Shown here piece after piece: positions 54,353-64,000 of a stretch of 64,000 bases of DNA. The translations under genes and the position numbers were made by a program. Source of the DNA: Bacteroidota bacterium (GTDB lineage Bacteria > Bacteroidota > Bacteroidia > AKYH767-A > OLB10); contig JADJOZ010000001.1 of the NCBI GenBank assembly GCA_016713525.1, positions 1-64,000 of the forward strand, written 5' to 3'. Position 1 is the stretch's first letter. Each line of letters starts with the position of its first letter. The notes under the pieces are model-generated. The model saw nothing but the letters and a program-made list of their open reading frames with translations. It made no database searches and was not told the origin of the DNA.

Positions 54353-55228
54353 TCAGTAGTCAGGACGAATTATTAGCAATTTATGGGCAGAAACAGACCC
54401 GGCATGATATAATTTCACAAAGTAGGAGCCCGGTATGAGCATATCAACATCAAAAATGACGGGAATTTGTGAATTGGCGTCCATTCTCGTCAATACAACT
54501 TTGCCATGGATATCAGTTATATCAATCCTGGAAAAGTTGCCATTTTCAAGAATGAAATAATTATTAGCTGGATTAGGAAATAGTTTGATGGCAGGAGCTG
54601 TTTCATTCGGTTCGGAAATAGCGGTATTAATGATACAATCCGTAATCTTATTGGCCGCAACATCACCATTCAGATATACTTGTGAATTTTGAAAATCACT
54701 TAAGCACAGCTCATTGTTCATGGAAGATACAATAATGTTGAATAATTTAGTTTCAGAAATTATCGGATTATGTGAATATGACGTTAATCTGAGAATGGAA
54801 TCATTCGGGTTAAAGTAGTACAAATAATTGATAGACGGCTCAAGTGAAATCAGGGTATCAAATGTAATATTGGCTTGCTTAAATTTAATAGCAAAATCAA
54901 CTGAATATATAACGTTTGATGATCTGGTGAAAATTGGAAAATTTATAGAACTTCCGTTTTTTAATGCATTAGCCAAATCATAAACCAAAGTATCATACAT
55001 ACTTGTGTTTCTATTGTTCAGGTTGGAAGTTTCAAATATTTTTGAAATGTAATTTTGAATTTCCAATGGAGGAATTGAATCAGGGATAACCAGTTTGCCG
55101 GAGGGGATATTTTTTAATTCGGGTATTCCTGCTATATCATCCCGGTTAGTTGCATAAGCAGAATGGCATACAACTATTTGTGAGAATAGTGCTGCTAATG
55201 GGAAAAGATATTTAAAAATTAAATTCAT
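54353..55228 (-). CDS. Secreted protein with T9SS sorting domain
   Basis: This 291-residue minus-strand protein has a signal peptide (YLFPLAALFSQIVVCHSAYA) and a body of unknown fold. Its C-terminal 75 residues are a T9SS type A sorting domain (IKLFPNPANNYFILENG, LIPGSYFVKLYHAG and a final KLLIIRPDY). It is exported to the cell surface or medium. No enzymatic motif is seen. Confidence 0.65.
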   Translation of the reverse strand: MNLIFKYLFPLAALFSQIVVCHSAYATNRDDIAGIPELKNIPSGKLVIPDSIPPLEIQNYISKIFETSNLNNRNTSMYDTLVYDLANALKNGSSINFPIFTRSSNVIYSVDFAIKFKQANITFDTLISLEPSINYLYYFNPNDSILRLTSYSHNPIISETKLFNIIVSSMNNELCLSDFQNSQVYLNGDVAANKITDCIINTAISEPNETAPAIKLFPNPANNYFILENGNFSRIDITDIHGKVVLTRMDANSQIPVIFDVDMLIPGSYFVKLYHAGSVSAHKLLIIRPDY

Positions 55229-55493
55229 TCAGCTTACTGCAGATAATATAGAAGTCGGGCAACAAATATATTTAAAATATGTGATAGCGCAACCTAAAGC
55301 AGTTTCAGCAAAATGTATATGCAGGAATACATACAAGGAATTAACACTTTCTTCACATACCGCTATTTGAAATCTTATTTGAATGTCAACTACATGTTAT
55401 GTAAGTTTTTAATGTCGTTAACGGAATCTTAATATAAATATCAGCTTTCCTTATTCTGGCAGCGGTAATTTTGTGAAAATATAGAACATCAAA

Positions 55494-56327
55494 ATGAAAA
55501 GGTATTTGTATTGTTTGAGTATTATCTTTATAATAGGAGTTAAGTCAAGCGTCAGCCTGGGGCAGGGACTTGATAGTATTTTTGTAGAAAGGTATTATAT
55601 TACAGATAGTACCGATCAGTTGCAATCAGGTCCAGATGCTTTACCTATTGGTTCAGTTACTTATAGAATATTTGTCTGCATGAAACCCGGTTACAAGTTG
55701 CAGGCAGTTTATGGTTCTGAATACCATCAATTGGTAATTGGTTCCAATAAACAAATATATAATCATCCTAATTATGGTAATTATATTCCAAACTTAATTC
55801 CAGATTACAGTCTGCGTTATAATACAGTGATGCTTGACAGCTGGATCAGTATGGGTGCTGCATCTATGGATGGATTTGGAATTCTGAAAAGTCACGATGA
55901 TACTGCTGCGACAGTTGAAAATCGGTTTATCCCGCCCATGTTGAATAATGCAAATGCAAATATTGGTTTCCCACTTTATGAGAGAGATGGCATACGTTTT
56001 AATAGTGGTAAACCACCGAGAGTTACTGCTATTGGATTGGATAGTTTATTAGCCGATATGAATAAGTTTATTGCTGGAACCGATTCAACCGGATATTATT
56101 TTAAAACCAACAATGGTGCATGGGCATGCCTGGAAGGTGCAAAAAATGCAGATGGCACTCCTAATAATGTAGTTATTGGGCAGTTTACAACTGCAGGTGA
56201 ATTGCATTTTGAACTTAACATTCAGTTAGGTACTCCTGATGGTCAGGTTGAGCGTTATGTTCATTCAAGCCCTGTTGCCAACGAAATTCTGTTTCCTGCG
56301 CTCAACTACAATTCAAACAATCAGTAA
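55494..56327 (+). CDS. Secreted protein, member 1 of a three-paralogue family
   Basis: The product has 277 residues. A signal peptide ending SLGQ is followed by a family core with SIFVERYYITDSTDQLQ, PIGSVTYRIFVCMKPGY, VMLDSWISMGAASMDGFGI and VVIGQFTTAGELHFELNIQL. The same landmarks, in the same order, recur in the genes at 56556 and 60787. This one lacks the T9SS tail. I do not recognise the family. It is beta-rich and its context next to a TonB receptor suggests a surface or carrier role. Confidence 0.55.
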   Translation: MKRYLYCLSIIFIIGVKSSVSLGQGLDSIFVERYYITDSTDQLQSGPDALPIGSVTYRIFVCMKPGYKLQAVYGSEYHQLVIGSNKQIYNHPNYGNYIPNLIPDYSLRYNTVMLDSWISMGAASMDGFGILKSHDDTAATVENRFIPPMLNNANANIGFPLYERDGIRFNSGKPPRVTAIGLDSLLADMNKFIAGTDSTGYYFKTNNGAWACLEGAKNADGTPNNVVIGQFTTAGELHFELNIQLGTPDGQVERYVHSSPVANEILFPALNYNSNNQ

Positions 56328-56555
56328 TATTGAATTATTATTGTTGTATTTATTTTCATTTAAGATTGCAATAGTCTAAATACGCTTTTAAACTAACTCG
56401 TTTTTAACTGAATGGTAAAGTTGAGTTGATACACACTCAATTTATAATATTGAATTTTGAGCCCATCCAAGCAGGAATATCAGCTCTTGTTTAGAAACCT
56501 CACTTCAGACTCTTATTCGTAAACAAATAATTCTAATCAGTAAATAAATAAAAAA

Positions 56556-57635
56556 ATGAAAACACTAGTACTAACTGTATGCGCATTCTTGTTAACCTTA
56601 GCGGTAAATTCTCAGGGACTTGAGAACGTTATCGTTGAGAAATATTATATTTCTGATGCGAATGATGCAACGGTAAATGCAACCGGAGGCGTGCTTCCTG
56701 TCGGATCAGTAACTTACCGGGTTTACCTCGATTTGTTACCTGATTATATATTTCAGGCAGCTTATGGTGATGGTAATCACGAATGCAGAATTGAAACTAC
56801 CACTTTGTTTTTTAACAATGAAGATCGTGGAGCAACAACTCCAACTTTCAGCAAGAACTTCTGCGATGACAATACGGTGATGCTTGATTCATGGCTTTCA
56901 GTAGGAGCTGCATGTGCGGCTAAGTATGGAATCCGCAAAATTTATGACGATGGTGTAGCTACTGTAGTAAACAATGATGGTGTGCTTACTAACGCTGATC
57001 CACTGATTGGCATTCCACTTACAACTCAGGATGGTTTATTTGCCGGTACACCACAACCAGTAACTGAAGTTGGTATAACTACTGAAATTGCAGTTTTCGA
57101 CGCTCAGAATGATGGTACGAATGGGCCTGTATTCAGTACTAATAATGGTTCCTGGGCATCATTAAATGGCAGCTCAGGTCCTGATCCGTTATTGAACGAA
57201 GTGCTTATTGCTCAAATTACAACGGATGGTATATTTTCGTTTGAGTTAAATGTGCAAATCAGAAATAACATAACCAATGTAGTTGAGAATTATGTTGCTT
57301 CTAATCCTGTCGGAATCGAAGTTTTATTTCCTGCATTAAATTACAACTCAAGTACTGGTGTAAATGACCCAACTGAACAATCGTTCTCCATTGGTTTATA
57401 TCCTAATCCTGCAACTGATGTTTTAAATGTACGATTCAATAGTCTGAAAAGCAATGGAACAGCAACATTTAAACTGATTGATATTTTAGGTAATGTTTTA
57501 TCGTCCAGAGAAGTAAAGACCACCCAGGGTTTATCTTCAGAAAAATTTGATGTGTCTCAGTTGGCAAATGGTATCTATTTCCTTGAAGTAGATCAGGACG
57601 GAATCAGAAAGACAAAGAAAGTTGTTAAGCATTAA
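56556..57635 (+). CDS. Secreted protein, member 2 of a three-paralogue family, with T9SS tail
   Basis: The product has 359 residues. The signal peptide is followed by ENVIVEKYYISDANDATVN, PVGSVTYRVYLDLLPDY, VMLDSWLSVGAACAAKYGI and LIAQITTDGIFSFELNVQI. The core is shared with members at 55494 and 60787. The last 80 residues form a T9SS type A domain (SIGLYPNPATDVLNV, LANGIYFLEVDQDG). It lies just before a TonB-dependent receptor gene (57 nt), so co-expression is likely. Confidence 0.6.
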   Translation: MKTLVLTVCAFLLTLAVNSQGLENVIVEKYYISDANDATVNATGGVLPVGSVTYRVYLDLLPDYIFQAAYGDGNHECRIETTTLFFNNEDRGATTPTFSKNFCDDNTVMLDSWLSVGAACAAKYGIRKIYDDGVATVVNNDGVLTNADPLIGIPLTTQDGLFAGTPQPVTEVGITTEIAVFDAQNDGTNGPVFSTNNGSWASLNGSSGPDPLLNEVLIAQITTDGIFSFELNVQIRNNITNVVENYVASNPVGIEVLFPALNYNSSTGVNDPTEQSFSIGLYPNPATDVLNVRFNSLKSNGTATFKLIDILGNVLSSREVKTTQGLSSEKFDVSQLANGIYFLEVDQDGIRKTKKVVKH

Positions 57636-57691
57636 TAACATACAGCGAAAAATTGTTTCATAAACCTTAGATTTTAGATTTTTTATATCGA

Positions 57692-60600
57692 ATGAAGAAG
57701 TTACTTCTGTTGTTGGTGAATTTACTTTTATTCACTGGCTTTATGAATGCTCAGGGTATCATCCGCGGGAAGGTAACTGATGACAATGGTGAGCCGGTAG
57801 TAGGGGCAACACTGGTATTGAAATCCAGTCCTACAACAGGAACAATTACGGATTTTGATGGTAATTTTACTTTTAAAATACCTGATAATACAGCGCAGGT
57901 AATTGTTATTTCATACATTAGTTTCCAGAAACAGGAAATACCGGTTCAGGTAAGTAACGGGCAGGTACTGATTAAGAACATTGTTCTGAAATCTGCAACT
58001 CAGGATATCGGTGAAGTAGAAATTGTTGCCAAAGTTTCCAGGGAGCGTGATGGTTATATGGAAAAGATGAAAATGAATTCAGCTTCATCGGTTGATTACA
58101 TTTCTACCGAAACCATTAAAAAAACCGGTGATTCATACGTTGTTGCGGCTGTAGCCAGAGTTTCAGGTGTTTCTACTACCAGCAATGGTTTTATTACCGT
58201 AAGAGGTATAGGCGACAGGTATGTCAAAACAACGTTAAATGGTAGCATGATCCCAACTCTGGATCCGTTTACCAACAATTTCAGACTCGATCTATTTCCT
58301 ACCAGCCTTATCGATAACGTTTCTTTATTGAAAACAGCCCGCCCCGATATTCCTGGTGACTGGGCTGGAGCATACATTAATGTATTGACAAAAGATTATC
58401 CGGATCAGTTATCCGTGAACGTGGAAACTTCTTTCGGTTACAACACGAATTCTACTTTTAAAGATGTCCTCACTTCTCAAAAAAGCTCCACCGATTGGCT
58501 TGGTTATGATAATTCATTCCGCGATATTGATCACGATGCTTATATCCCTGTAATTGCTGCTCCCACTCAATATCAACAAATGGTAGCATTAGGTCTTGGA
58601 AATTACTTTAGTGCATTAGGTGTAACTTCTTCCTGGCTTCCGGGTAGTGATGCAGGAGAGACTTACTTTAAATTAGGATTGGTTCAATTGGGATTACTTG
58701 GCCCAGCTTTATTTAATGATTTTACTGCTGTTGCAGCTGCAAAAGATGAATTTATCAGTGGACAATATAGCAATCAGGCATATACTCAGATTAATACACC
58801 CGGGGTGGCATCTTCTAAAAATTTGCCTAATAACTGGAATACAAGTTATGCAAAAGCACCAATCGATTTTAGTCAAAGTTTCAGTATCGGAAATCAAATT
58901 GAATTATTTGGTAAACCATTAGGGTTTATCGGAGGATTCAGATACGGTAATAGTTTTCGCTATGATGACAAATCTGTTTCAAACAGGGCTTATGTTGATG
59001 TCAACGGTAATAGTGGAGTGGAAATAGCTGCTGTGCAAAGGCTGCAGTTGAATCGAACGGATGGAGTGCATTGGCAAATCTGGCTTATAAATTGAATAGC
59101 AATAACAGTGTTTCAATGCTATTTATGCCCAACTTTTAGGTGTTAATAAGGTGCGTGATATTTCGGATCAGGGTACATCTCAATCCTACAATCAATCGTT
59201 GACGAAGAGTCAGTTTTATGAACAACGAAAACAATTGATTTATCAGTTGAAAACCGAGCATTACATACCGGCATTTAAAGCTAAATGGGAATGGAATGGC
59301 TCGTATACAACAGGAAAAGCAGTGCCCCCGACTTTAAATCATTGACATATTTTGAAGATCAGGGTCAGTATTTGATTGATATCAAAGAATCGGATACTCA
59401 CAGGTATTACAGATACCTTGATGAAAATATGGTTGATGCATCAACAGCTATTGAAATTCCAATATTCACAAAGCCTGCTGTTACCAGAAAAATTAAAGTA
59501 GGAGGTGGATACCAGAAAAATGACCGGTTAAGTGAGCAGTTCGATTATAAAGTAATTTATAATGGAGGAGGTGATCTCATTATAGACAACAATGATATTG
59601 ATAGTTATTTCGATTTAAATGAATTTGGATTCTATACCGATTCTTCCGGTTTAGTAACTATCGATAAATATTATGAAGAACCACGAAATCCAGCAAATAA
59701 CACTATAGGATACAGTGAAGTAATCAGTGGTTTTGTAATGTCAGATTATGCAGTTTCACCTGTTTTAAGATTTGCAGGTGGACTACGTATTGAGAATGCA
59801 GTTATATTTACTGATGTTAAAAAGTATGACGAATTGGGTTATGAAGCTAACGATCCCCGTCGTCAGTTCCCCGGTGAAATATTTACTGTTAATCCGGGTT
59901 CTATTAAAGAGCTTAGCTTTTTGCCATCGCTCAGTGTAATATATAAAATTGATGAAAGTGAAAAAAGTCCTATTACTGCACGGTTAAATTATAGTCGCAC
60001 TGTTGCCCGTCCGGGTATCAGAGAGCTTTCTGATGCGGTTGTATTTGACTATGAAGTGCAGGATTTTATTTTTGGTAACTCTAATCTGAAAACAGTTTCA
60101 ATTGATAATTACGATGCCCGATTGGAATATTATTTTAATAATGGAGATAATTTCTCGATAAGTCCGTTTTTCAAAAATTTCACCAATCATATTGAATTGG
60201 TAAATACCAATCAGGGCTTTACCTGGCAGAATGTAGACAAGTCGACTGTTCGGGGAATTGAAATTGAAGGACGGAAAAAGATCAGTAAGAATTTTGATTT
60301 TTTAGGAAATGTAACTCTGGTTAAATCTCAGACAGAATTTGTCCTTTGTCGTTTGGAAGTGCAGGATGGAGTAAAAAATTATATTCCAATTGATACTACT
60401 GAACGAACGATGTTTGGACAAGCTCCTTTTGTAGTAAATGGAATTATTAATTATACTGCCGATAGTATCGGACTTTCGATTGCCTTAAGTTATAACATTC
60501 AAGGTAAGAAACTTGTATTTACAAGTACCGATGGAACACCTGACATTTTTGAAATGCCAAGACATAATCTCGACCTTAAGATTTCGAAAAAACTGAGTAA

Positions 60601-60745
60601 GCATTTCAACGTAAGTCTTAAAGTTCAAAATATTCTGGATGAATCAACCAGAAGATCTTATATCTATGACAATGATGATACTCTGGATTACGATCGTTAT
60701 ACCTACGGAACTACTTATACATTGGGCTTTAGTTATAAATTGTAG
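57692..60745 (+). pseudogene. TonB-dependent outer-membrane receptor, at least three frameshifts
   Basis: The total would be about 1,018 residues. The N-terminal part has a signal peptide and a carboxypeptidase-regulatory-like domain (GIIRGKVTDDNGEPVVGA, ITDFDGNFTF), then the plug with SVDYISTETIKKTGDSYVVAAVARVSGV (key part: GDSYVVAAVARVSGV) and RGIGDRYVKTTLNG. The barrel continues to the C-terminal TLGFSYKL. The frame breaks near 59030-59060, near 59137 (TTTT run) and near 59320. Such receptors import iron chelates, vitamins or oligomers. The neighbouring paralogues may present the substrate. Confidence 0.75.
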
Positions 60746-60786
60746 ATGACCAATATTGAAGCTAATATAAATTCGGAAAAATACTC

Positions 60787-62121
60787 ATGAAATATATAAA
60801 GTTACTGATACTTGTGATAATGTCTTTTGCTATATCAGAAGTTACATATGGGCAAATTGAGGATGTTATTGTTGAGAAATATTATATTTCTGATGCAAAT
60901 GATGCAACCGATTCTACGGAATTTAGATCTGTAGCAATTGGATCCGTTACGTATCGTATTTATGTCGATCTTAAAGAAGGTTCCAGAATCAAAAAGATTT
61001 ATGGCGACACCTACCATGCACTTAAAATTGAAAGCACACAGGAGTTTTATAATAATATTGATAGACCCAATGCAAACTTCGGATATCTTATTAATAAGAC
61101 CTGGCTCGATGACAATCCAACTCTTGCACTTGATTCTTGGATTACCATAGGTTTAGGAGCTATAGGGCAGGCCGGAGTATTAAAACCTTCTGATACAGAC
61201 GGATCTTTTCTGTTTCCCAATAATGGGGGGACTTATGGTGTTCCTGCGGGTTTGTTGTTGAATAATAATCCGGATGCCGGCATAACCTTAAATGATGCCG
61301 ATGGGTATCTGTCTAACACCGCAACTTATGGTCAGTGGGTTGATTTCGGTTTCAAGGATATTGCGGGAGATGATACAACGATATTTGGTGCAATTGCTAC
61401 CGGTAATTCATTTGTAAGTAATGATATTTATCTGCAGCAAAATGCAGGAGTGAGAGGTTATGATACAGTGAGTAATGTTGTGCTTGTTGCACAGTTAACA
61501 ACAACTGGAGATTTATCGTTTGAACTGAATATCGAAGTTGAAGAAACAAATGGAGGTTCAACCAATACCGTTAAATACGTTGCATCCAATGATACATTGT
61601 TGCTCGACGAAGTTGTAAGTCCGTTTCTGAAATATCCTTCTGTTTGTGGATGCACCGACCCCGATTATCTGGAATACAATAGTTCATTTGCATGTAGTGA
61701 TGCAGCTCAATGTTTAACACCTGTAGTATTTGGTTGTATGGATACGCTGGCCTGTAACTTTGACAGTCAGGCAAATTTTTCAATTCCCTCACTTTGTTGT
61801 TATCCTGGTTTGTGCAACGACAGAAATCTTACTGCGGTATGTCCCGATATTTCAAATGGACGATTTGGTATCATGGAAACTGTACCAAATCCTGCCTCTG
61901 AATCTGTTTCATTTTCAATTTTTATGGAAGCTGAGAAATCGGGTACATTGAAAATATTTGATGTTTTTGGTAAATTAATTTACAAAGAAGTTATCACAGG
62001 AAATAACAACGAACAAAATAGAAAAGTTAATCTGAACGAATTCGCAAACGGTGTTTACATCGTTCATTTATTATCGGGTGATGATGTTAGCAGCACCCGA
62101 TTTATTAAGAATTCTAATTAA
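60787..62121 (+). CDS. Secreted protein, member 3 of the three-paralogue family, with T9SS tail
   Basis: The product has 444 residues. The core again has EDVIVEKYYISDANDATDS, AIGSVTYRIYVDLKEGS, LALDSWITIGLGAIGQAG and LVAQLTTTGDLSFELNIEV. It is followed by an extra Cys-rich section (CGCTDPDYLEYNSSFACSD and FGCMDTLACNFDSQANF), a pattern of short repeats with conserved C/D/N seen in Bacteroidota surface proteins. It ends in a T9SS-type domain (ETVPNPASESVSF). It starts 41 nt after the receptor gene. Confidence 0.6.
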   Translation: MKYIKLLILVIMSFAISEVTYGQIEDVIVEKYYISDANDATDSTEFRSVAIGSVTYRIYVDLKEGSRIKKIYGDTYHALKIESTQEFYNNIDRPNANFGYLINKTWLDDNPTLALDSWITIGLGAIGQAGVLKPSDTDGSFLFPNNGGTYGVPAGLLLNNNPDAGITLNDADGYLSNTATYGQWVDFGFKDIAGDDTTIFGAIATGNSFVSNDIYLQQNAGVRGYDTVSNVVLVAQLTTTGDLSFELNIEVEETNGGSTNTVKYVASNDTLLLDEVVSPFLKYPSVCGCTDPDYLEYNSSFACSDAAQCLTPVVFGCMDTLACNFDSQANFSIPSLCCYPGLCNDRNLTAVCPDISNGRFGIMETVPNPASESVSFSIFMEAEKSGTLKIFDVFGKLIYKEVITGNNNEQNRKVNLNEFANGVYIVHLLSGDDVSSTRFIKNSN

Positions 62122-62134
62122 TCCATAAATATTA

Positions 62135-62903
62135 ATGAAAATGTTGTTTAAATCGATTCTTCACTATTGTAACTATTCTTGCAGAATATTAAACATATTT
62201 TTTGTAATCACTTTAGTTGTAGGATTCAGTTCTTGTGAAAAGGATTCTGATGATGAAGAAGTTACGGTAATTGAAACAGGTACTGTCACAGATGCTTCCG
62301 GAATAACTTATAAAACTGTTAAAATTGGGGGTCAGTGGTGGATGGCCGAAGATCTGAAAACTACGGTTTATAGAGATGGTTCGCCAGTTACTCAATCTCA
62401 GGCTCCTGCAGCATGGACAACAGATCAGGAAGGTTATTGTATTTTCGATAATAATTCCGCTGCACCAGGTTTATTGTATAACTGGTATGCCGTCATTGAT
62501 TCAAGAAATGTTGCTCCTCAGGGATGGAGGGTTCCAACCGATCAGGATTGGAAAATATTAGAGCAATATCTAGGTATGAGCTCAGCTGATACTGACAAAA
62601 CTGGTTGGAGAGGAAGTAATCAGGGTGAGCAACTCAAAAGTAAAGGAACTACAGGTTGGCAACGCTACGGTGATGTTTGGCCAACAAACTCTTCCGGCTT
62701 CACTGCCCTTGCCGGAGGGAGCAGACTGCCAAATGCAATATTTGGTAATCCGGGATTATTCAGCACCGGCTTTTGGTGGACATTTTCTGAAAATGACAGA
62801 TGAAGAAGCCTGGTATCGTCATCTTGATTATAAATCTAAAAATGTTTTTAGGTATCATTCCGATAAAAATTATGGGTTCAGTATCAGATGTATAAAGGAA
62901 TAA
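62135..62903 (+). pseudogene. FISUMP-domain lipoprotein, one frameshift
   Basis: The product has about 256 residues. A signal with lipobox (VVGFSSCEKD) is followed by a Fibrobacter-type major paralogous (FISUMP) domain: TVKIGGQWWMAEDLKTT, LLYNWYAVID and PQGWRVPTDQDWKILEQYLG. The end is GGSRLPNA..FWWTFSE in one frame and DEEAWYRHLDYKSKNVFRYH with GFSIRCIKE in the other. The switch is at the AAAA run 62790-62793. FISUMP proteins are secreted or surface-bound in Bacteroidota. A terminator hairpin follows at 62932. Confidence 0.75.
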
Positions 62904-62931
62904 AAACTATATTTTATGTTTGTTGATGTTG

Positions 62932-62957
62932 GTCCGGATTTGTCCGGACTTTTTATT
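62932..62957 (+). terminator. Rho-independent terminator after the FISUMP gene
   Basis: A perfect 7-bp stem (GTCCGGA / TCCGGAC) with a 4-nt TTTG loop at 62932-62949 is followed by TTTTTATT. It is 28 nt after the TAA at 62901-62903 and closes the receptor/paralogue transcript. Confidence 0.85.
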
Positions 62958-63143
62958 TAAGATGCAACGACATTATTTTCCGGTTTCGTTTTATCTGTTA
63001 ATCTTAACCTAACGTAAATGGTGCTCTTCTTTAACGATTTCATAAATTGAAACGCTAGGTGTAAACATGTTGCAGGTGGATATTTGTGGTGTTCAAAAAA
63101 AGGAACTACTCTAAATCGAATTCTAACCAATTAATTTAAAAAA

Positions 63144-64000
63144 ATGAAAAAAACAATGTCAAAAATGATGCTGACTGCTCTTATCGCAGTTTCATCTGCT
63201 GCAACGGGAGTTGCACAAACTAACTTAGGCGCCGATTGCGGTTGTCCTGCGGTGGGAAGCCGTACATCTGTTAACATGTCAACACTTGCTGTTTCTGGTG
63301 GTGCTACTGATGGTGACTTAACTGCTACCAGCACTATCCTTACCTGCGACAAAATTTATGTGCTTGACAAAAAAATCTTTGTTCCATCAGGAAAATCAAT
63401 TACCATTCAACCAGGTACCTTGATCAAAGCTAACACCAGTTTAACTCCAGGAGATGCAACTGCATTAGTAGTTTCAAGAGGTGGTAAAATCTTTGCAGCA
63501 GGAACACAATCTTGCCCAATCGTTTTCACTGCTGCTGCTGATCCAATGAACGGAACTTATGGTGTTACCAATCAGGGACAATGGGGTGGACTTGTAATCT
63601 TAGGAAAAGCTAAAAACAACCTGGTAGCAGGAAATACCCTTGCGATTTCTACCGGAGTTGGTATCATTGAAGGATTTGCTACAGCTGATCCACGTGCTTA
63701 TTATGGTGAAGCTCCAGGTTCTGAAGATGCAAATGACAATTCAGGTATCGTTCAGTATGTTTCATTGCGTCATGGTGGTGCTACAGTTGGACCAAACAAT
63801 GAATTGAACGGTCTTACTTTAGGATCAGTTGGACGAGGAACTACTCTTGATCACATTGAAGTTGTTGCTAACAGTGATGACGGAATTGAGTTCTTTGGTG
63901 GAACTGTTGATTTGAAATACGGAGTTGTTATGTTCAATGATGACGATGGATTCGATTGGGATCAGGGTTGGTCAGGTAAAGGTCAGTTCTGGGTAGTTAT
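63144..64000 (+). CDS. Secreted beta-helix/T9SS-type protein, cut by the window end
   Basis: The frame begins at ATG 63144 (signal peptide LTALIAVSSAATGVAQ) and stays open to the last base, about 285 codons. The text has KIFVPSGKSITIQPGTLIKAN, SCPIVFTAA, NQGQWGGLVILGKAKNN, LRHGGATVG and DDGIEFFGGTVDLKYGVV. These are typical of a Bacteroidota secreted right-handed beta-helix-like protein with the GxWGGLVILGxA signature. The C-terminus, probably with a T9SS domain, is outside the window. It lies after the terminator at 62932, so it has its own promoter. Confidence 0.75.
   Translation, partial: MKKTMSKMMLTALIAVSSAATGVAQTNLGADCGCPAVGSRTSVNMSTLAVSGGATDGDLTATSTILTCDKIYVLDKKIFVPSGKSITIQPGTLIKANTSLTPGDATALVVSRGGKIFAAGTQSCPIVFTAAADPMNGTYGVTNQGQWGGLVILGKAKNNLVAGNTLAISTGVGIIEGFATADPRAYYGEAPGSEDANDNSGIVQYVSLRHGGATVGPNNELNGLTLGSVGRGTTLDHIEVVANSDDGIEFFGGTVDLKYGVVMFNDDDGFDWDQGWSGKGQFWVV

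Noticed and set aside
1..64000. CRISPR arrays, tRNA and rRNA genes.
   Set aside because: No regularly spaced identical repeats, no cloverleaf-like sequences with the usual TTC-A-A-C/anticodon pattern and no rRNA segments were noticed on reading. I could not run a dedicated search.

Overview
The window is Bacteroidota (Bacteroidetes) DNA. Base composition is low in G+C. Several secreted proteins end in type IX secretion (T9SS) sorting domains. The best promoter-like sites follow the Bacteroidetes TTG / TAnnTTTG pattern, there is a TonB-dependent receptor of the usual carboxypeptidase-regulatory-domain type, and the order birA - rsfS - ftsH - LUD protein - DUF2007 - cdsA is a familiar chromosomal arrangement in the phylum. 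Genus and species cannot be named from this sequence.

Layout. About 1-42 kb is a mosaic accessory region made of gene blocks. These are: an Hsp70/GrpE-like/TerB/DUF6804 operon (0.3-5.9 kb); three unknown genes (8.1-10.0 kb); a copper block with a Cys-rich peptide, an HMA lipoprotein and a multicopper oxidase (10.3-14.0 kb); an ApaLI-like restriction-modification pair (18.0-19.8 kb); a large nitrosative/oxygen stress block with Rrf2, a cbb3-like oxidase, truncated haemoglobin, tryptophan-2,3-dioxygenase-like protein, RIC, desaturase, hemerythrin, ferredoxin and a Crp/Fnr regulator (22.0-31.2 kb); a small regulon with three shared operators and a MarR-type regulator (32.0-34.9 kb); secreted-protein genes (38.5-40.7 kb); and a Fic protein (41.2-42.3 kb).

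Most block boundaries carry a long imperfect hairpin. The better ones have a ~70-80 nt loop, a 5' core with TAACA and a 3' core CGTTA, which resembles an integron attC site. Mobile elements sit in or beside these hairpins: two near-identical group II introns (one of them in tandem with a third, unrelated intron), two IS1182-family copies and an IS110-family element. A second hairpin family (GCACATTT..CNAAAAGAGC) lies at the edges of several blocks. No integrase is present in the window.

From about 48 kb the sequence becomes ordinary chromosome: a decayed birA (its 3' half duplicated 4 kb away), rsfS, ftsH, a LUD protein, DUF2007, cdsA and an aminopeptidase. It then passes into a surface/secreted cluster at 54-64 kb. 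There, three paralogous secreted proteins bracket a TonB-dependent receptor, followed by a FISUMP-domain lipoprotein and a secreted protein that runs off the window end.

Caution: about twenty genes are broken by single-base indels, many in homopolymer runs, including cdsA, which is expected to be essential. Base-calling error is therefore a serious explanation for many of the entries marked pseudogene. Those labels describe the sequence as given. No tRNA, rRNA or CRISPR array was seen.
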